Below are positions 43,897 to 52,995 of a stretch of 64,000 nt of DNA, in pieces (the stretch's first letter is position 1; each line of letters begins with the position of its first letter). The translations under genes were made by a program, and so were the position numbers. This DNA is from Pelagibacterium limicola (GTDB taxonomy: Bacteria > Pseudomonadota > Alphaproteobacteria > Rhizobiales > Devosiaceae), in the NCBI RefSeq assembly GCF_015694405.1, contig NZ_JADQDB010000010.1, forward strand, positions 114,224 through 178,223, in the 5' to 3' direction. The notes beneath the pieces are model-generated. The model was given only the letters and a program-made list of their open reading frames with translations, was not told the origin of the DNA and made no database searches.

Positions 43897-44714
43897 TCGG
43901 TAGGGCGCCGCGCTGGGCCATCGCCATCATGGGGCTGATCGCCCTTGTCTGGATCATTCCTCTCTTCGGCATCGTGGTCCTCTCGGTCCGGCCGGTGGGA
44001 GAAACCATGCTCGGTTGGTGGCGGCTCGACAGTTTCACCCTCACCCTGAGCGCCTGGCAGCGCGTTTGGGACCGGTACCCGTTGGCGGATGCCTTCTGGA
44101 CGACCGCGTTTCTGGCGGGCGTCTCGACTTTTCTCACGATGCTGCTCACTCCAGCCGCCGCCTACGCCTTTCATTTCCTCAAGTTCCGCTTCCGGCGCCT
44201 TCTGCTCATCGTCATCATCAACGCCTTTGTGCTGCCCCAACAGGTGGTGATCATTCCTTTGTTCCGGCTCTGGCGCGATATGGGCCTGATGGACAACTTC
44301 GCGGCTGTCGTTGTCCCCTATGTGGGATTGAGCTTTGCGTGGTCGATTTTCCTCGTAAAGAACTTCCTCGAGGACTTTCCCAAGGATCTGATCGAGGCGG
44401 CAAGGATAGACGGCTGTGGACCGGTGGCAACGTTTCGGCACGTCGTACTGCCCAACATGCTCAGCCCCGTCTACGCGGTTGGCATCCTTCAATTCCTCTG
44501 GACATGGAACGCGCTGCTGCTGCCCATGCTCTATCTCAGAACCCATGTCCCCCTGCCGGTGGTCTTGGCTCGTGTCGCCGGGACTTACGACCTCAACTGG
44601 GACTTGCGCGCGGTAGCCGCTCTCATCACGACAGCTGTGCCGCTGATTGTCTTCATCGTCTTTCAACGTCAGTTCGCCGCCGGATCACAGGCGACGAGCG
44701 GCGGCAAGGAGTAG
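43893..44714 (+). CDS. Carbohydrate ABC transporter permease (UgpE/MalG-like)
   Basis: A 273-residue permease with six membrane segments and the EAA loop DLIEAARIDGCGPVATFRHVVLPNMLSP near 165-192. MalG-type features include FHFLKFRFRRLLLIVIINAFVLPQQVVIIPLF. It completes the importer with the upstream permease and the ATPase encoded at 47856. The GH151-type gene begins 10 bases later. Confidence 0.93.
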   Translation: MIGRAPRWAIAIMGLIALVWIIPLFGIVVLSVRPVGETMLGWWRLDSFTLTLSAWQRVWDRYPLADAFWTTAFLAGVSTFLTMLLTPAAAYAFHFLKFRFRRLLLIVIINAFVLPQQVVIIPLFRLWRDMGLMDNFAAVVVPYVGLSFAWSIFLVKNFLEDFPKDLIEAARIDGCGPVATFRHVVLPNMLSPVYAVGILQFLWTWNALLLPMLYLRTHVPLPVVLARVAGTYDLNWDLRAVAALITTAVPLIVFIVFQRQFAAGSQATSGGKE

Positions 44715-44723
44715 TCCAGAACT

Positions 44724-46757
44724 ATGCGCGTCAAGAACAATAAGCCGCTCCGTTACCGGCAGATCCATCTCGATTTCCATACATCCGAACACATTCCGGA
44801 CGTCGGCGCGGATTTCGATGCCGAAAAGTTCGTGGCCACATTCAAAGAGGCCTCTGTCGACTCGGTCACGATCTTTGCCAAGTGCCATCATGGCTGGTCC
44901 TACTATCCAACCAAGGTTGGGGCACCACACCCCAATCTTGTCCGCCCCGACTTGCTGGGTGAGATGGTCAATGCGCTTGCCGCCGCCGATATCGAGAGCC
45001 CCATCTACATCTCGGTGATGTGGGATGAGCGCAATGCCCGCCTCCACCCCGAGTGGCGCGCGCGCAGCGCCACCGAAAACCGCTTCGATCCCCATCAGCT
45101 CCAGGCGGGCTGGCACACGCTCTGCCTCAACCATAAGGCCTACCGCGACGAACTGCTCGCGCAGGCCCGCGAGGTCGTTCGCAACTATCCCACGCCCGGC
45201 CTTTTCTTCGACATCATCCTCAACACCGACTGCGTTTGCGCCGCATGCCTCGCCTCGATGCAAGCACACGGGCTCGACCCCGATAACCTCGATGACCGGC
45301 GCAAGAATGACGAGTGGGTCAACGAACGCTTCCGCTCGGAAATGACAGAGGCGCTGGAAGCCGAGTTTCCAGGCTTGAGGATTTTCTATAATTGCGGACA
45401 CATCCACAAGCAGGGCCCGAAGCGCTTCGCGCCTTACACCCATCTCGAGATCGAGAGCCTGCCAACCGGGGGATGGGGCTACGATCATTTCCCGTCGGGC
45501 GCGCGATACGCCGCCTTCCTCGGCCTAGATGCCGTCAGCCATACCGGCAAGTTCCACACGAGTTGGGGGGAATTTGGCGGCTTCAAGCATCCGCACGCCC
45601 TGGAATATGAAACGGCGCAAATGGTCGCGCTCGGGGTCAAGTGTCTCGTGGGCGATCAGCTGCATCCCAATGGCGCCATCAACCCCGATACCTACGCCTC
45701 CATAGCGCCCGCCTATCGCCGCATCGCGCGGCTAGAACCCTATCTCGAAGGCGCGCGCCAGGTCTCCGAGGTTGCCATTCTCTCGTCCGAATATTTCCAT
45801 CCAACAGGCCCCCAGAACAATGTGAGCGATGATGGCGCGGCCCAGATGCTCCTCGAACTCAAATACGGCTTCGATGTTATCGATCCCAGCGCCGATTTTG
45901 CGCGGTACCGCCTCGTCATCCTTCCCGACAATATTCCGGTCGAGGCAGACCTCGAAAGGCGCCTGGTGGCATATGCCGATGGCGGCGGAGCGATTCTTTT
46001 TTCCGGCACAAGCGGGATCGACGGAAGCGGCAGGGTTGCGTTGCCCGGGGGCTTTGAGGTCTCCGGCCCTCAGGTGGCGTTCGACCCTTCCTATATCGCG
46101 ACAAAGGGCAATCTCGATGCCCAACTGCCGGTGACGCCGTTCGTGATGTACGGCCCTGCTCAATCGATTGCGGCAAACGAGGCGGAAGTACTGGCGGAAG
46201 TCGTGCCAAGCTATTTCAACCGATCCTACAGGCATTTCTGCTCGCATCAGCACGCGCCTGACGATCCCAGCGCGCCGCGGCTGGGCGCCGCCGCGACCGT
46301 CCACGGGAAGATCGGCTATATCGCCTATCCGATATTCGACATGTATCAGGCCATCGGCCAACCCCTGTACCGCTATCTGGTGCGCGGACTTTTGAACCGT
46401 CTTCTGGAAAACCTGGTGCTCGTCACCGATCTGCCCTCATCTGGCCGCGCATCGCTCGCCCTTCAGGCCGATCGCAACCGCCACATCCTTCATTTGCTCT
46501 ATGGCCCGCCTCAGGTTCGCGGCAAGCGCGTGCCCATCGCGGGCGGATCGACTCGCTTGATGGAGATGATCGAGGACATCCCGGCCCTCGGCCCGGTGAC
46601 GGCGTCGATCAGATTTCCCAGCCTTCCGAGCCGCGTCTACGATGCACAATCCGGTGAAGATGTCGTTTGGTCGCAAGGCGCAGACGGCGCGGTAACGGTT
46701 AGCATACCCCGACTCCATATCCACTCCGCCTTGGTCTTTGAGGGAACGAACGGATGA
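44724..46757 (+). CDS. GH151-type alpha-L-fucosidase-like glycoside hydrolase (GHL6 fold with GH42M-like domain)
   Basis: A 677-residue protein without a signal peptide. The N-terminal barrel (about 1-370) opens with RYRQIHLDFHTSEHIPDVG and has TIFAKCHHGWSYYPTK, MWDERNARLHPEW and PGLFFDIILNTDCVC, the pattern of the GHL6/GH151 group. The middle part (about 375-570) resembles the GH42 trimerisation domain (YADGGGAILFSGTSGIDGSG), and a small beta domain ends the chain. GH151 enzymes are alpha-L-fucosidases. The lack of a leader means action in the cytoplasm after import. Next to a GH95-type gene this assignment is well supported, but family membership is by recognition only. AAGGAG lies 12 bases upstream of the ATG. 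Confidence 0.65.
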   Translation: MRVKNNKPLRYRQIHLDFHTSEHIPDVGADFDAEKFVATFKEASVDSVTIFAKCHHGWSYYPTKVGAPHPNLVRPDLLGEMVNALAAADIESPIYISVMWDERNARLHPEWRARSATENRFDPHQLQAGWHTLCLNHKAYRDELLAQAREVVRNYPTPGLFFDIILNTDCVCAACLASMQAHGLDPDNLDDRRKNDEWVNERFRSEMTEALEAEFPGLRIFYNCGHIHKQGPKRFAPYTHLEIESLPTGGWGYDHFPSGARYAAFLGLDAVSHTGKFHTSWGEFGGFKHPHALEYETAQMVALGVKCLVGDQLHPNGAINPDTYASIAPAYRRIARLEPYLEGARQVSEVAILSSEYFHPTGPQNNVSDDGAAQMLLELKYGFDVIDPSADFARYRLVILPDNIPVEADLERRLVAYADGGGAILFSGTSGIDGSGRVALPGGFEVSGPQVAFDPSYIATKGNLDAQLPVTPFVMYGPAQSIAANEAEVLAEVVPSYFNRSYRHFCSHQHAPDDPSAPRLGAAATVHGKIGYIAYPIFDMYQAIGQPLYRYLVRGLLNRLLENLVLVTDLPSSGRASLALQADRNRHILHLLYGPPQVRGKRVPIAGGSTRLMEMIEDIPALGPVTASIRFPSLPSRVYDAQSGEDVVWSQGADGAVTVSIPRLHIHSALVFEGTNG

Positions 46758-47863
46758 GCGCAGGGGACGAAACCACAATCGAGACCCAGTCGGTGATACG
46801 GGCTGCCGAGGAAGGCGGTCGCCGTCGGGCCTCCACTATCATCGATGTCGCCAACGAAGCCAACGTGGCAATCGGCACCGTATCGCGTTACCTCAATGGA
46901 CTCACGGTCCGGGCCGCCAACCGCGACGCGATCGAAACGGCGATCCATCGCCTGGGCTATCGGCGCAACGCACTCGCCGCCGCCATGAAGTCAGATCTCA
47001 CCAACATGATCGGCTTTATGGTCCCCACCCTGAGCGAATTCCACGCGCCGATCCTTGAGCAAATGAGCAGCCGGATGCGCAAATCGGGCCGAGCGGTTCT
47101 ATCGTATTGCCACAACGACGACCCCGCATCGGTCCTCGATGCGATAGAATTCTTTGCCGCACACCGCGTCGATTGCCTCGTCATGGACGGGCATGAGGAG
47201 GCAATCGAGGGCATCAGGGAACTCCTGGCCGGTGGCACTCCGGTAATCTTGTACGATAACGACGTAGCGGGCCCACCCGTCGATCGCGTCTTGGTCGACA
47301 ATCGCACCGCAAGCGCCCGTGCCGTCGGTCACCTGCTCGATATCGGCCATACGCGCGTAGCGGTGCTCGCCGGCAGCCTGCACGATTATGCCGGCAGCGA
47401 ACGTCTTGCCGGATACAAACAGGCGATGGTGGAGCATAGCGTCGAAATCGTTCCCGAATATATTGCGCAGGCCGCTTGGACCGAAAGCGGGGGTTATGCC
47501 GAGATGTTACGCCTGCTTTCGCTCGAAGAACCCCCGACCGCCGTGTTCTGCTGCAACTACAATATGACGGTTGGCGCGCTCGCCCTTCTCAAGGAATACG
47601 GCCGCCGTGTTCCCGAAGACATTTCGATCGTCAGCTTCGACGACGTTCCCCTGTTCCGGCTCCGCGAGGTCGGTATCACGACGGTGGCCCAGCCTGTGGG
47701 GAAAATAGCCGAAACGATCGCTGGCATCATCGCCTCGCGACTCTCCGAAGACGGCGCACATCATGCACCCCACTCCATTACCCTTGCCTGCGATATCATC
47801 TTGCGGGAATCGACGCGCCGGCCACACGCCGCATCCACGCCAGGGAGCCGAGCGGATGTCTAG
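46754..47863 (+). CDS. LacI-family transcriptional regulator
   Basis: A 369-residue LacI-type repressor with an N-terminal extension of about 25 residues before the helix-turn-helix (27-46; [23 protein letters not shown]) and a periplasmic-binding-like sensor domain (about 80-350; [62 protein letters not shown]). It is encoded within the operon it probably controls. Two exact inverted copies of a LacI-like site (41245, 41568) flank the upstream region. ATGA overlap with the GH151 gene; its end overlaps the ATPase gene by 8 bases. Confidence 0.92.
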   Translation: MSAGDETTIETQSVIRAAEEGGRRRASTIIDVANEANVAIGTVSRYLNGLTVRAANRDAIETAIHRLGYRRNALAAAMKSDLTNMIGFMVPTLSEFHAPILEQMSSRMRKSGRAVLSYCHNDDPASVLDAIEFFAAHRVDCLVMDGHEEAIEGIRELLAGGTPVILYDNDVAGPPVDRVLVDNRTASARAVGHLLDIGHTRVAVLAGSLHDYAGSERLAGYKQAMVEHSVEIVPEYIAQAAWTESGGYAEMLRLLSLEEPPTAVFCCNYNMTVGALALLKEYGRRVPEDISIVSFDDVPLFRLREVGITTVAQPVGKIAETIAGIIASRLSEDGAHHAPHSITLACDIILRESTRRPHAASTPGSRADV

Positions 47864-48917
47864 AATCGACCTCGTCGATCTCAATAAATCCTATGGAATT
47901 TTCGAGGTGATTTCCGGCCTCAACCTCTCGATTGAAGACGGATCCTTTACCGTTTTCGTCGGCCCGTCCGGCTGCGGAAAGTCGACCCTTTTACGGATGA
48001 TCGCCGGTCTCGAACCGATCACCGGCGGAGACGTCCGCATCGATGGCAATCGGGTAAACGATGCCAGCCCCATTGAGCGCGGCGTAGCGATGGTCTTCCA
48101 GAATTACGCGCTCTATCCGCACATGACCGTCGAGCAGAACATCGGTTTTTCACTGCGCATGGCGAAATTCGGAAAAACCGAGATTGCCGAACGTGTGTCG
48201 GAAGCAGCAAAAACGCTGCAGATCACCGATCTGCTCAAACGCAAGCCAGCGCAACTGTCGGGCGGTCAGAGGCAGCGGGTCGCGATCGGGCGGGCCATCG
48301 TGCGTGATCCACAGGCTTTCCTGTTCGATGAGCCGCTCTCCAATCTCGATGCCGAGTTGCGTGTCTCGATGCGCGTCGAGATCGCCAAGCTCCACAACAA
48401 GCTCGGCGCCACCATGATCTACGTGACGCACGACCAGACCGAAGCCATGACACTTGCCGACAAGATCGTTGTCATGCGGCACGGAGCAATCGAACAGGCC
48501 GGATCTCCCGCAGTGCTCTACAACGATCCGGCCAACATGTTCGTCGCCGGTTTCATCGGTTCCCCACGCATGAATTTTCTGCGTGCTTCGGCCTCTGCAA
48601 ACGGCGTCGTCCTCGCGGCCGGTCCGGTTCTGCCCATGCCGGTGTCCGACCAGAGCGATTTGCGTGTCGGCATACGACCCGAGCACTTCATTGTGCAAGG
48701 CGAAAGCTCGCGTTTCGACATGCATGTCGATGTCGTCGAATATCTCGGCGGCACACGTTACCTTTACGGCACCGCTCCCTCAGGCGAAGAACTGATCGTT
48801 GAGGCGCGGGATTTGGGTTCGGTCAGAGCCGGCGATTCCGTGCCGGTCGGGTTTCAACCGGATCAGGCCTTGGTGTTCTCGGGAACGGGCGATCGAATCC
48901 GGACTGAACGTCAATGA
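47856..48917 (+). CDS. Carbohydrate ABC transporter ATP-binding protein (UgpC/MsmK-like)
   Basis: A 353-residue ATPase: Walker A GPSGCGKS (36-43), Q loop [13 protein letters not shown], signature LSGGQRQR, Walker [17 protein letters not shown] and VTHDQTEAM, then a C-terminal TOBE/OB regulatory domain (about 240-345). This is the UgpC/MalK type that powers SBP family 1 importers. It is encoded apart from the permeases, between the LacI and GH95 genes, but in the same coupled operon (ATGA with GH95). Confidence 0.94.
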   Translation: MSRIDLVDLNKSYGIFEVISGLNLSIEDGSFTVFVGPSGCGKSTLLRMIAGLEPITGGDVRIDGNRVNDASPIERGVAMVFQNYALYPHMTVEQNIGFSLRMAKFGKTEIAERVSEAAKTLQITDLLKRKPAQLSGGQRQRVAIGRAIVRDPQAFLFDEPLSNLDAELRVSMRVEIAKLHNKLGATMIYVTHDQTEAMTLADKIVVMRHGAIEQAGSPAVLYNDPANMFVAGFIGSPRMNFLRASASANGVVLAAGPVLPMPVSDQSDLRVGIRPEHFIVQGESSRFDMHVDVVEYLGGTRYLYGTAPSGEELIVEARDLGSVRAGDSVPVGFQPDQALVFSGTGDRIRTERQ

Positions 48918-51151
48918 GCGATCTCGAACTCTGGTATGACCACCCGGCGGCGGAATGGACGCAAGCCCTGCCGGTCGGAAACGGTCGGCTCGGCGCGATG
49001 ATTTTTGGCGGTGCGGCACACGACAGGCTGCAACTGAACGAGGACACGCTTTGGACCGGCGGGCCCTATTCTCCCGTCAATCCTGAGGCACGCGAACATC
49101 TCGATGAAGTCCGTAGGATGCTCTTTGAGAACCGGTTTACCGAAGCCGAGGCCCTCGCCGAACGGCACCTGATGGCACGGCCAGTCAAACAGATGTCCTA
49201 TCAACCGGCCGGGGATTTGTGGATTGACCAGCCTGGCGCCGGCGCTGCTCAAAATTACCGACGCTCGCTTGACCTCGAAACCGCCACCGCGCAAACCCGG
49301 TTTTCGGTCGGCGGGGTGAATTATACGCGCGAAATCTACGCCACCGCAGCCGACGGGGTCATCGTTCTTCACATGACGGCCGACCGGCCGGGCAGCATTT
49401 CCGCTGGGTTTTCGCTCACGTCCGGGCAGCCGGGAGCGGCACGACCGGCAACCGCTGACACCCTTTCCTGGAGCGGCACCAACAGATCCGCCCACGGCAT
49501 CGAAGGCCGGATTCGGCTCCGGCTCGGGGCGAAAATCCTCGCGTCTGGCGGATCGGTCACACTGGAAGGCCCGGTGATCAGGGTAGACAGCGCCGATGAA
49601 GTACTTGTCCTCCTCGACGCTGCAACCAGCTTTCGCCGGTTTGATGACGTGTCGGGTGATCCCGATATAGCCGTCGAGCGACGCCTCGATGCGGCGGCCC
49701 GCAAGTCTGCCGCCGCGCTCAAGTCCTCCCATATTGCCGATTATCGGAGCCTCTTTGACCGTTTTGGTATCGCGCTGGGCGACAGCCCGGCTGCGAACAT
49801 GCCGACCGACACGCGCCTGGCCGCGAACACGCAGTCCCCCGACCCGGCGCTTGCAGCGCTTTACATCCAGTACGCACGGTATCTGATGATCGCCTCTTCG
49901 CGGCCCGGAACTCAGGCCGCGAATCTCCAGGGCGTCTGGAACGACCTCGTCGATCCCCCCTGGGGCAGCAAATATACGGCCAATATCAACCTCCAGATGA
50001 ACTATTGGCTGGCCGACCTGGCCAATCTTGGAGAATGTCTGGAACCGCTCCTTCGCCTCGCCGAGGAAGCGAGCGTCACGGGGGCGGAGATGGCGGCCGC
50101 CCATTACGGCGCGCGCGGCTGGGTTCTCCACCACAATACCGACATCTGGCGGGCTACTGGGCCGATCGACGGACCGCAATGGGGTCTCTGGCCGATGGGA
50201 GCGGCCTGGATCTGCGTCCAGCTCTGGGACCATGCGGTGTTTGCCGGTCGCCCCGATGCCCTGGTTAGGCGGGTCTATCCATTGATCGCGGGTGCCGTGC
50301 GCTTTCTGCTCGACACGCTGGTCGTCTTGCCCGGCACCGACTTTCTGGTGACCAATCCTTCAGTCTCTCCCGAGAACATCCATCCCTACGGAACCTCTCT
50401 CTGTGCAGGGCCTGCCATGGATCGGCAGCTCGCGCGCGATCTTTTCGATGCACTGGAAGCCGCGGCCGGCCAACTCGGCATCGAGGATAGCCTCGTCGCG
50501 GAAGCGCTGCAGGCGCGGACACGGATTCCTCCGGACCGTATCGGCCATGCGGGCCAGTTGCAGGAATGGCTCGAGGACTGGGACATGCAGGCGCCCGAAA
50601 TGGATCACCGCCACGTATCCCATCTCTATGGGCTTTATCCCAGCCTCCAGATCAGCCTCTCAGGCACACCCGAGTACGCAGCTGCCGCCCGACGTTCCCT
50701 CGAAGTCCGAGGGGATGAAGCAACCGGTTGGGGCATTGCATGGCGGATAAACCTTTGGGCCAGGCTACAGGAAGGCGAGAGAGCGCAGTCTGTCGTCCAG
50801 ATGCTGTTGTCGCCCCAACGAACCTATCCCAATCTCTTTGATGCGCATCCGCCATTCCAGATCGACGGAAATTTCGGCGGCGCGGCGGGAATTCTCGAAA
50901 TGCTCGTGCAGTCCGACGGCCGGACCGTCCAGCTTCTCCCCGCGCTTCCCAGCGCGTGGCCCCGCGGTCGGCTCACCGGTGTCCGGTGTCGCGGTGGCAT
51001 CGTTGCCGACCTCGAATGGCACGATGGCCGGATCGTGTCGGCCAAGCTCATGAGCCGGACCGGACAGTCGGTGACCGTGCGGTATCGCGACGAGACCACC
51101 ACGGCCCACCTTCCTGCCGGCCTGTGGTGGACCTACCCGATCAGCGCTTAA
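48914..51151 (+). CDS. GH95-family alpha-L-fucosidase / alpha-L-galactosidase
   Basis: A 745-residue enzyme that begins directly with the GH95 N-terminal domain ([40 protein letters not shown]). The (alpha/alpha)6 catalytic domain follows, with the family stretches [54 protein letters not shown] and [17 protein letters not shown], the last two holding expected catalytic-site residues. A beta domain closes the chain. GH95 members release alpha-1,2-linked L-fucose, and some prefer L-galactose. There is no signal peptide, so it acts in the cytoplasm on imported oligosaccharides. ATGA overlap upstream; last gene of the operon. Confidence 0.92.
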   Translation: MSDLELWYDHPAAEWTQALPVGNGRLGAMIFGGAAHDRLQLNEDTLWTGGPYSPVNPEAREHLDEVRRMLFENRFTEAEALAERHLMARPVKQMSYQPAGDLWIDQPGAGAAQNYRRSLDLETATAQTRFSVGGVNYTREIYATAADGVIVLHMTADRPGSISAGFSLTSGQPGAARPATADTLSWSGTNRSAHGIEGRIRLRLGAKILASGGSVTLEGPVIRVDSADEVLVLLDAATSFRRFDDVSGDPDIAVERRLDAAARKSAAALKSSHIADYRSLFDRFGIALGDSPAANMPTDTRLAANTQSPDPALAALYIQYARYLMIASSRPGTQAANLQGVWNDLVDPPWGSKYTANINLQMNYWLADLANLGECLEPLLRLAEEASVTGAEMAAAHYGARGWVLHHNTDIWRATGPIDGPQWGLWPMGAAWICVQLWDHAVFAGRPDALVRRVYPLIAGAVRFLLDTLVVLPGTDFLVTNPSVSPENIHPYGTSLCAGPAMDRQLARDLFDALEAAAGQLGIEDSLVAEALQARTRIPPDRIGHAGQLQEWLEDWDMQAPEMDHRHVSHLYGLYPSLQISLSGTPEYAAAARRSLEVRGDEATGWGIAWRINLWARLQEGERAQSVVQMLLSPQRTYPNLFDAHPPFQIDGNFGGAAGILEMLVQSDGRTVQLLPALPSAWPRGRLTGVRCRGGIVADLEWHDGRIVSAKLMSRTGQSVTVRYRDETTTAHLPAGLWWTYPISA

Positions 51152-51261
51152 GGGCGAGAGGATTCCGGGACAAGGCGCGTATTTGCAAGCGCTAACCTGT
51201 ATTGATCCGCTGTAGAATTTGGGAAGAATTGAGGAAGACTGGTCGCCTGGATTGGGCCCGA

Positions 51262-52824
51262 TTATGCCGCGGTGTCTGCTTTCGGCCTGTGGTGCCCTTG
51301 GATTTCGACCGCGACTTCCGCCTCAAAGACCGTACCGCGGGCATCAGAAGAGAGCGAATACGATCCCCCCATCTGACCTATGAGGCCCCGGATAAGCCGC
51401 GTTCCCATGCCCTCACGTCGATTCGGGGCCAGGCCAACGCCATTATCCGCCACCGTGAATTTCGCACGCCCCCCTTCGCTTGCCTTGAGGGAGATGTCGA
51501 GCTTGCCGGCACGACCGTCAGCAAAGGCATACTTGCACGCATTGGCGACAACTTCGCTCGCCAGCAAGGCGAGCGGCATCGCGTGGTCTCGGTCGACAAG
51601 CACGGAATCGACGTCGAAATTGACCTCGCACTCGGTGCCATAAGCGCTCAACGCCTCCCCAACGACAACTGGGACATAGTCGTGCGCGTCGATGTCCACG
51701 AACCGATCGAACCGGTATAGATGCTCGTGCATTGCCGCCATTGCGCGCAGCCGGGCATCGAAATCCTTTTTCGTGGCAACCGGAAGATCATGCAACGCCA
51801 CGAGACTACGGACCGATTGCAGGTTGTTCTTCACCCGATGGTGGATTTCGCGCATCAGGAGCTTGTTGGCCTCGAGCGTTACTTCGAGCTCGGTGTTTTG
51901 TTTGGCCTGGCGCGACAGCAATCGCACGGCCCAGGCAGTGCCTAAAACGAGAGCCAGCAGGATGGGTGAGGTAATAAGTATGGTGGCCAGAATCGCCCAG
52001 CGAAACTGAGCCCAGCGCTCGGCGGTTGCGACTGACGCCAACGCAATCATATTGAATTCGGGCAGTGATCGATAGCTGACAACCCTCTCAGCCCCATCCA
52101 CGGGAGATCCAGCGGAGGCGTAGGTTCCCGTCGGCCCGGCCGGCAAGTGCTCGGTCATCAACGGGTGCTGGCTGAGGTCGATTGCTCCGCCGGCCGGCGG
52201 CACACGTGCAATCACCATCCCGTCGTTTCTCACGAGGCTGATCGTCGAGTGTTCCGGCAGGTCGAGGCTGTGTAGTATCGGCTCCAGGATGGCGGCGGGG
52301 AACGAAACCACCGCAGCCCCCGAGAAATGTCCATTCCGCTCCAGCCGCTTGCTGAACACAAATATCGGCTCGTTGGTGAGCCGGCTGACAATCGCGGAAG
52401 AAACGTAAAAGGACTGGCCCTCCCGGATTTCGGAAAAATAGGCGCGGTCGGTTATGGAAACCTGCTCGGCCCCGGGAATGGTGGCGAAAAGCGTGCTTCC
52501 GTTGTGGTCGACGACGTAAGCATCGGCAAAAGGCGGAATTCCTTGCAGCATATGGTCGAATTCGGGTGTCGTCGTCGAGAGTTCCTGACCCAGCGCTGCA
52601 TCCATGCGGCGCAGGGTCTGGCGAGCGACCTCCGACATCCAGGCCGCATTCGTCGCAACGACATGGGCAGCCGCCTGGGCCTGCTGTTCGAGCGTCGCGG
52701 AAGTCTGCCGGACACCCTGAATGATGAAATAGGCAAAAATCGAAACGAAGGCCAGAAGCAGAAAAGTCTGCAAAGAGAGCAGCATGAATACCGGCGAAAC
52801 GCTCGCCTTTTTCAACCCTCCCAT
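51262..52824 (-). CDS. Membrane-bound HisKA_2-family sensor histidine kinase with Cache-type sensor
   Basis: A 520-residue kinase. Two membrane segments (about 12-36 and 277-300) enclose a periplasmic domain of about 240 residues of the dCache type (DAYVVDHNGSTLFATIPG, DRAYFSEIREGQSFYVS). The cytoplasmic part has a short linker, the HisKA_2 H-box REIHHRVKNNLQS with His328, and a HATPase domain (SEVVANACKYAF, DNGVGLAP, MGTRLIRGL). Such kinases in Alphaproteobacteria often feed the PhyR-EcfG stress pathway or single receivers; no receiver gene is adjacent. The start is ATG 52824 or a TTG two codons earlier with better GGAGG spacing. Confidence 0.88.
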   Translation of the reverse strand: MGGLKKASVSPVFMLLSLQTFLLLAFVSIFAYFIIQGVRQTSATLEQQAQAAAHVVATNAAWMSEVARQTLRRMDAALGQELSTTTPEFDHMLQGIPPFADAYVVDHNGSTLFATIPGAEQVSITDRAYFSEIREGQSFYVSSAIVSRLTNEPIFVFSKRLERNGHFSGAAVVSFPAAILEPILHSLDLPEHSTISLVRNDGMVIARVPPAGGAIDLSQHPLMTEHLPAGPTGTYASAGSPVDGAERVVSYRSLPEFNMIALASVATAERWAQFRWAILATILITSPILLALVLGTAWAVRLLSRQAKQNTELEVTLEANKLLMREIHHRVKNNLQSVRSLVALHDLPVATKKDFDARLRAMAAMHEHLYRFDRFVDIDAHDYVPVVVGEALSAYGTECEVNFDVDSVLVDRDHAMPLALLASEVVANACKYAFADGRAGKLDISLKASEGGRAKFTVADNGVGLAPNRREGMGTRLIRGLIGQMGGSYSLSSDARGTVFEAEVAVEIQGHHRPKADTAA

Positions 52825-52902
52825 CGACAATTGCGGCCTCCAGGCCTCTCCACTGGCGGAGAGAATTACGACAACCGGGCAATTTCGGTGGTCAGAGTCG
52901 AG

Positions 52903-52930
52903 ACGTATAGCCAGTGAGGGGACTATACGT
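52903..52930. promoter_or_regulatory. Inverted repeat upstream of the histidine kinase
   Basis: ACGTATAG (52903-52910) and CTATACGT (52923-52930) are perfect inverted copies separated by 12 bases, in the 171-base gap between the CHASE2 gene stop and the kinase start, about 80 bases before the kinase ATG. A regulator site is the likeliest reading. Confidence 0.4.
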
Positions 52931-52995
52931 GAAATTGCCCCCCTTACAAGCGAGCGGCGGCGTCGGGAACCGTGCGTCCGGCCGTAATCCGCCGC

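Noticed and set aside
48911..50233. A 440-codon minus-strand frame opposite the GH95 gene
   Set aside because: GH95 motifs run through the whole plus-strand frame; the minus frame shows none.
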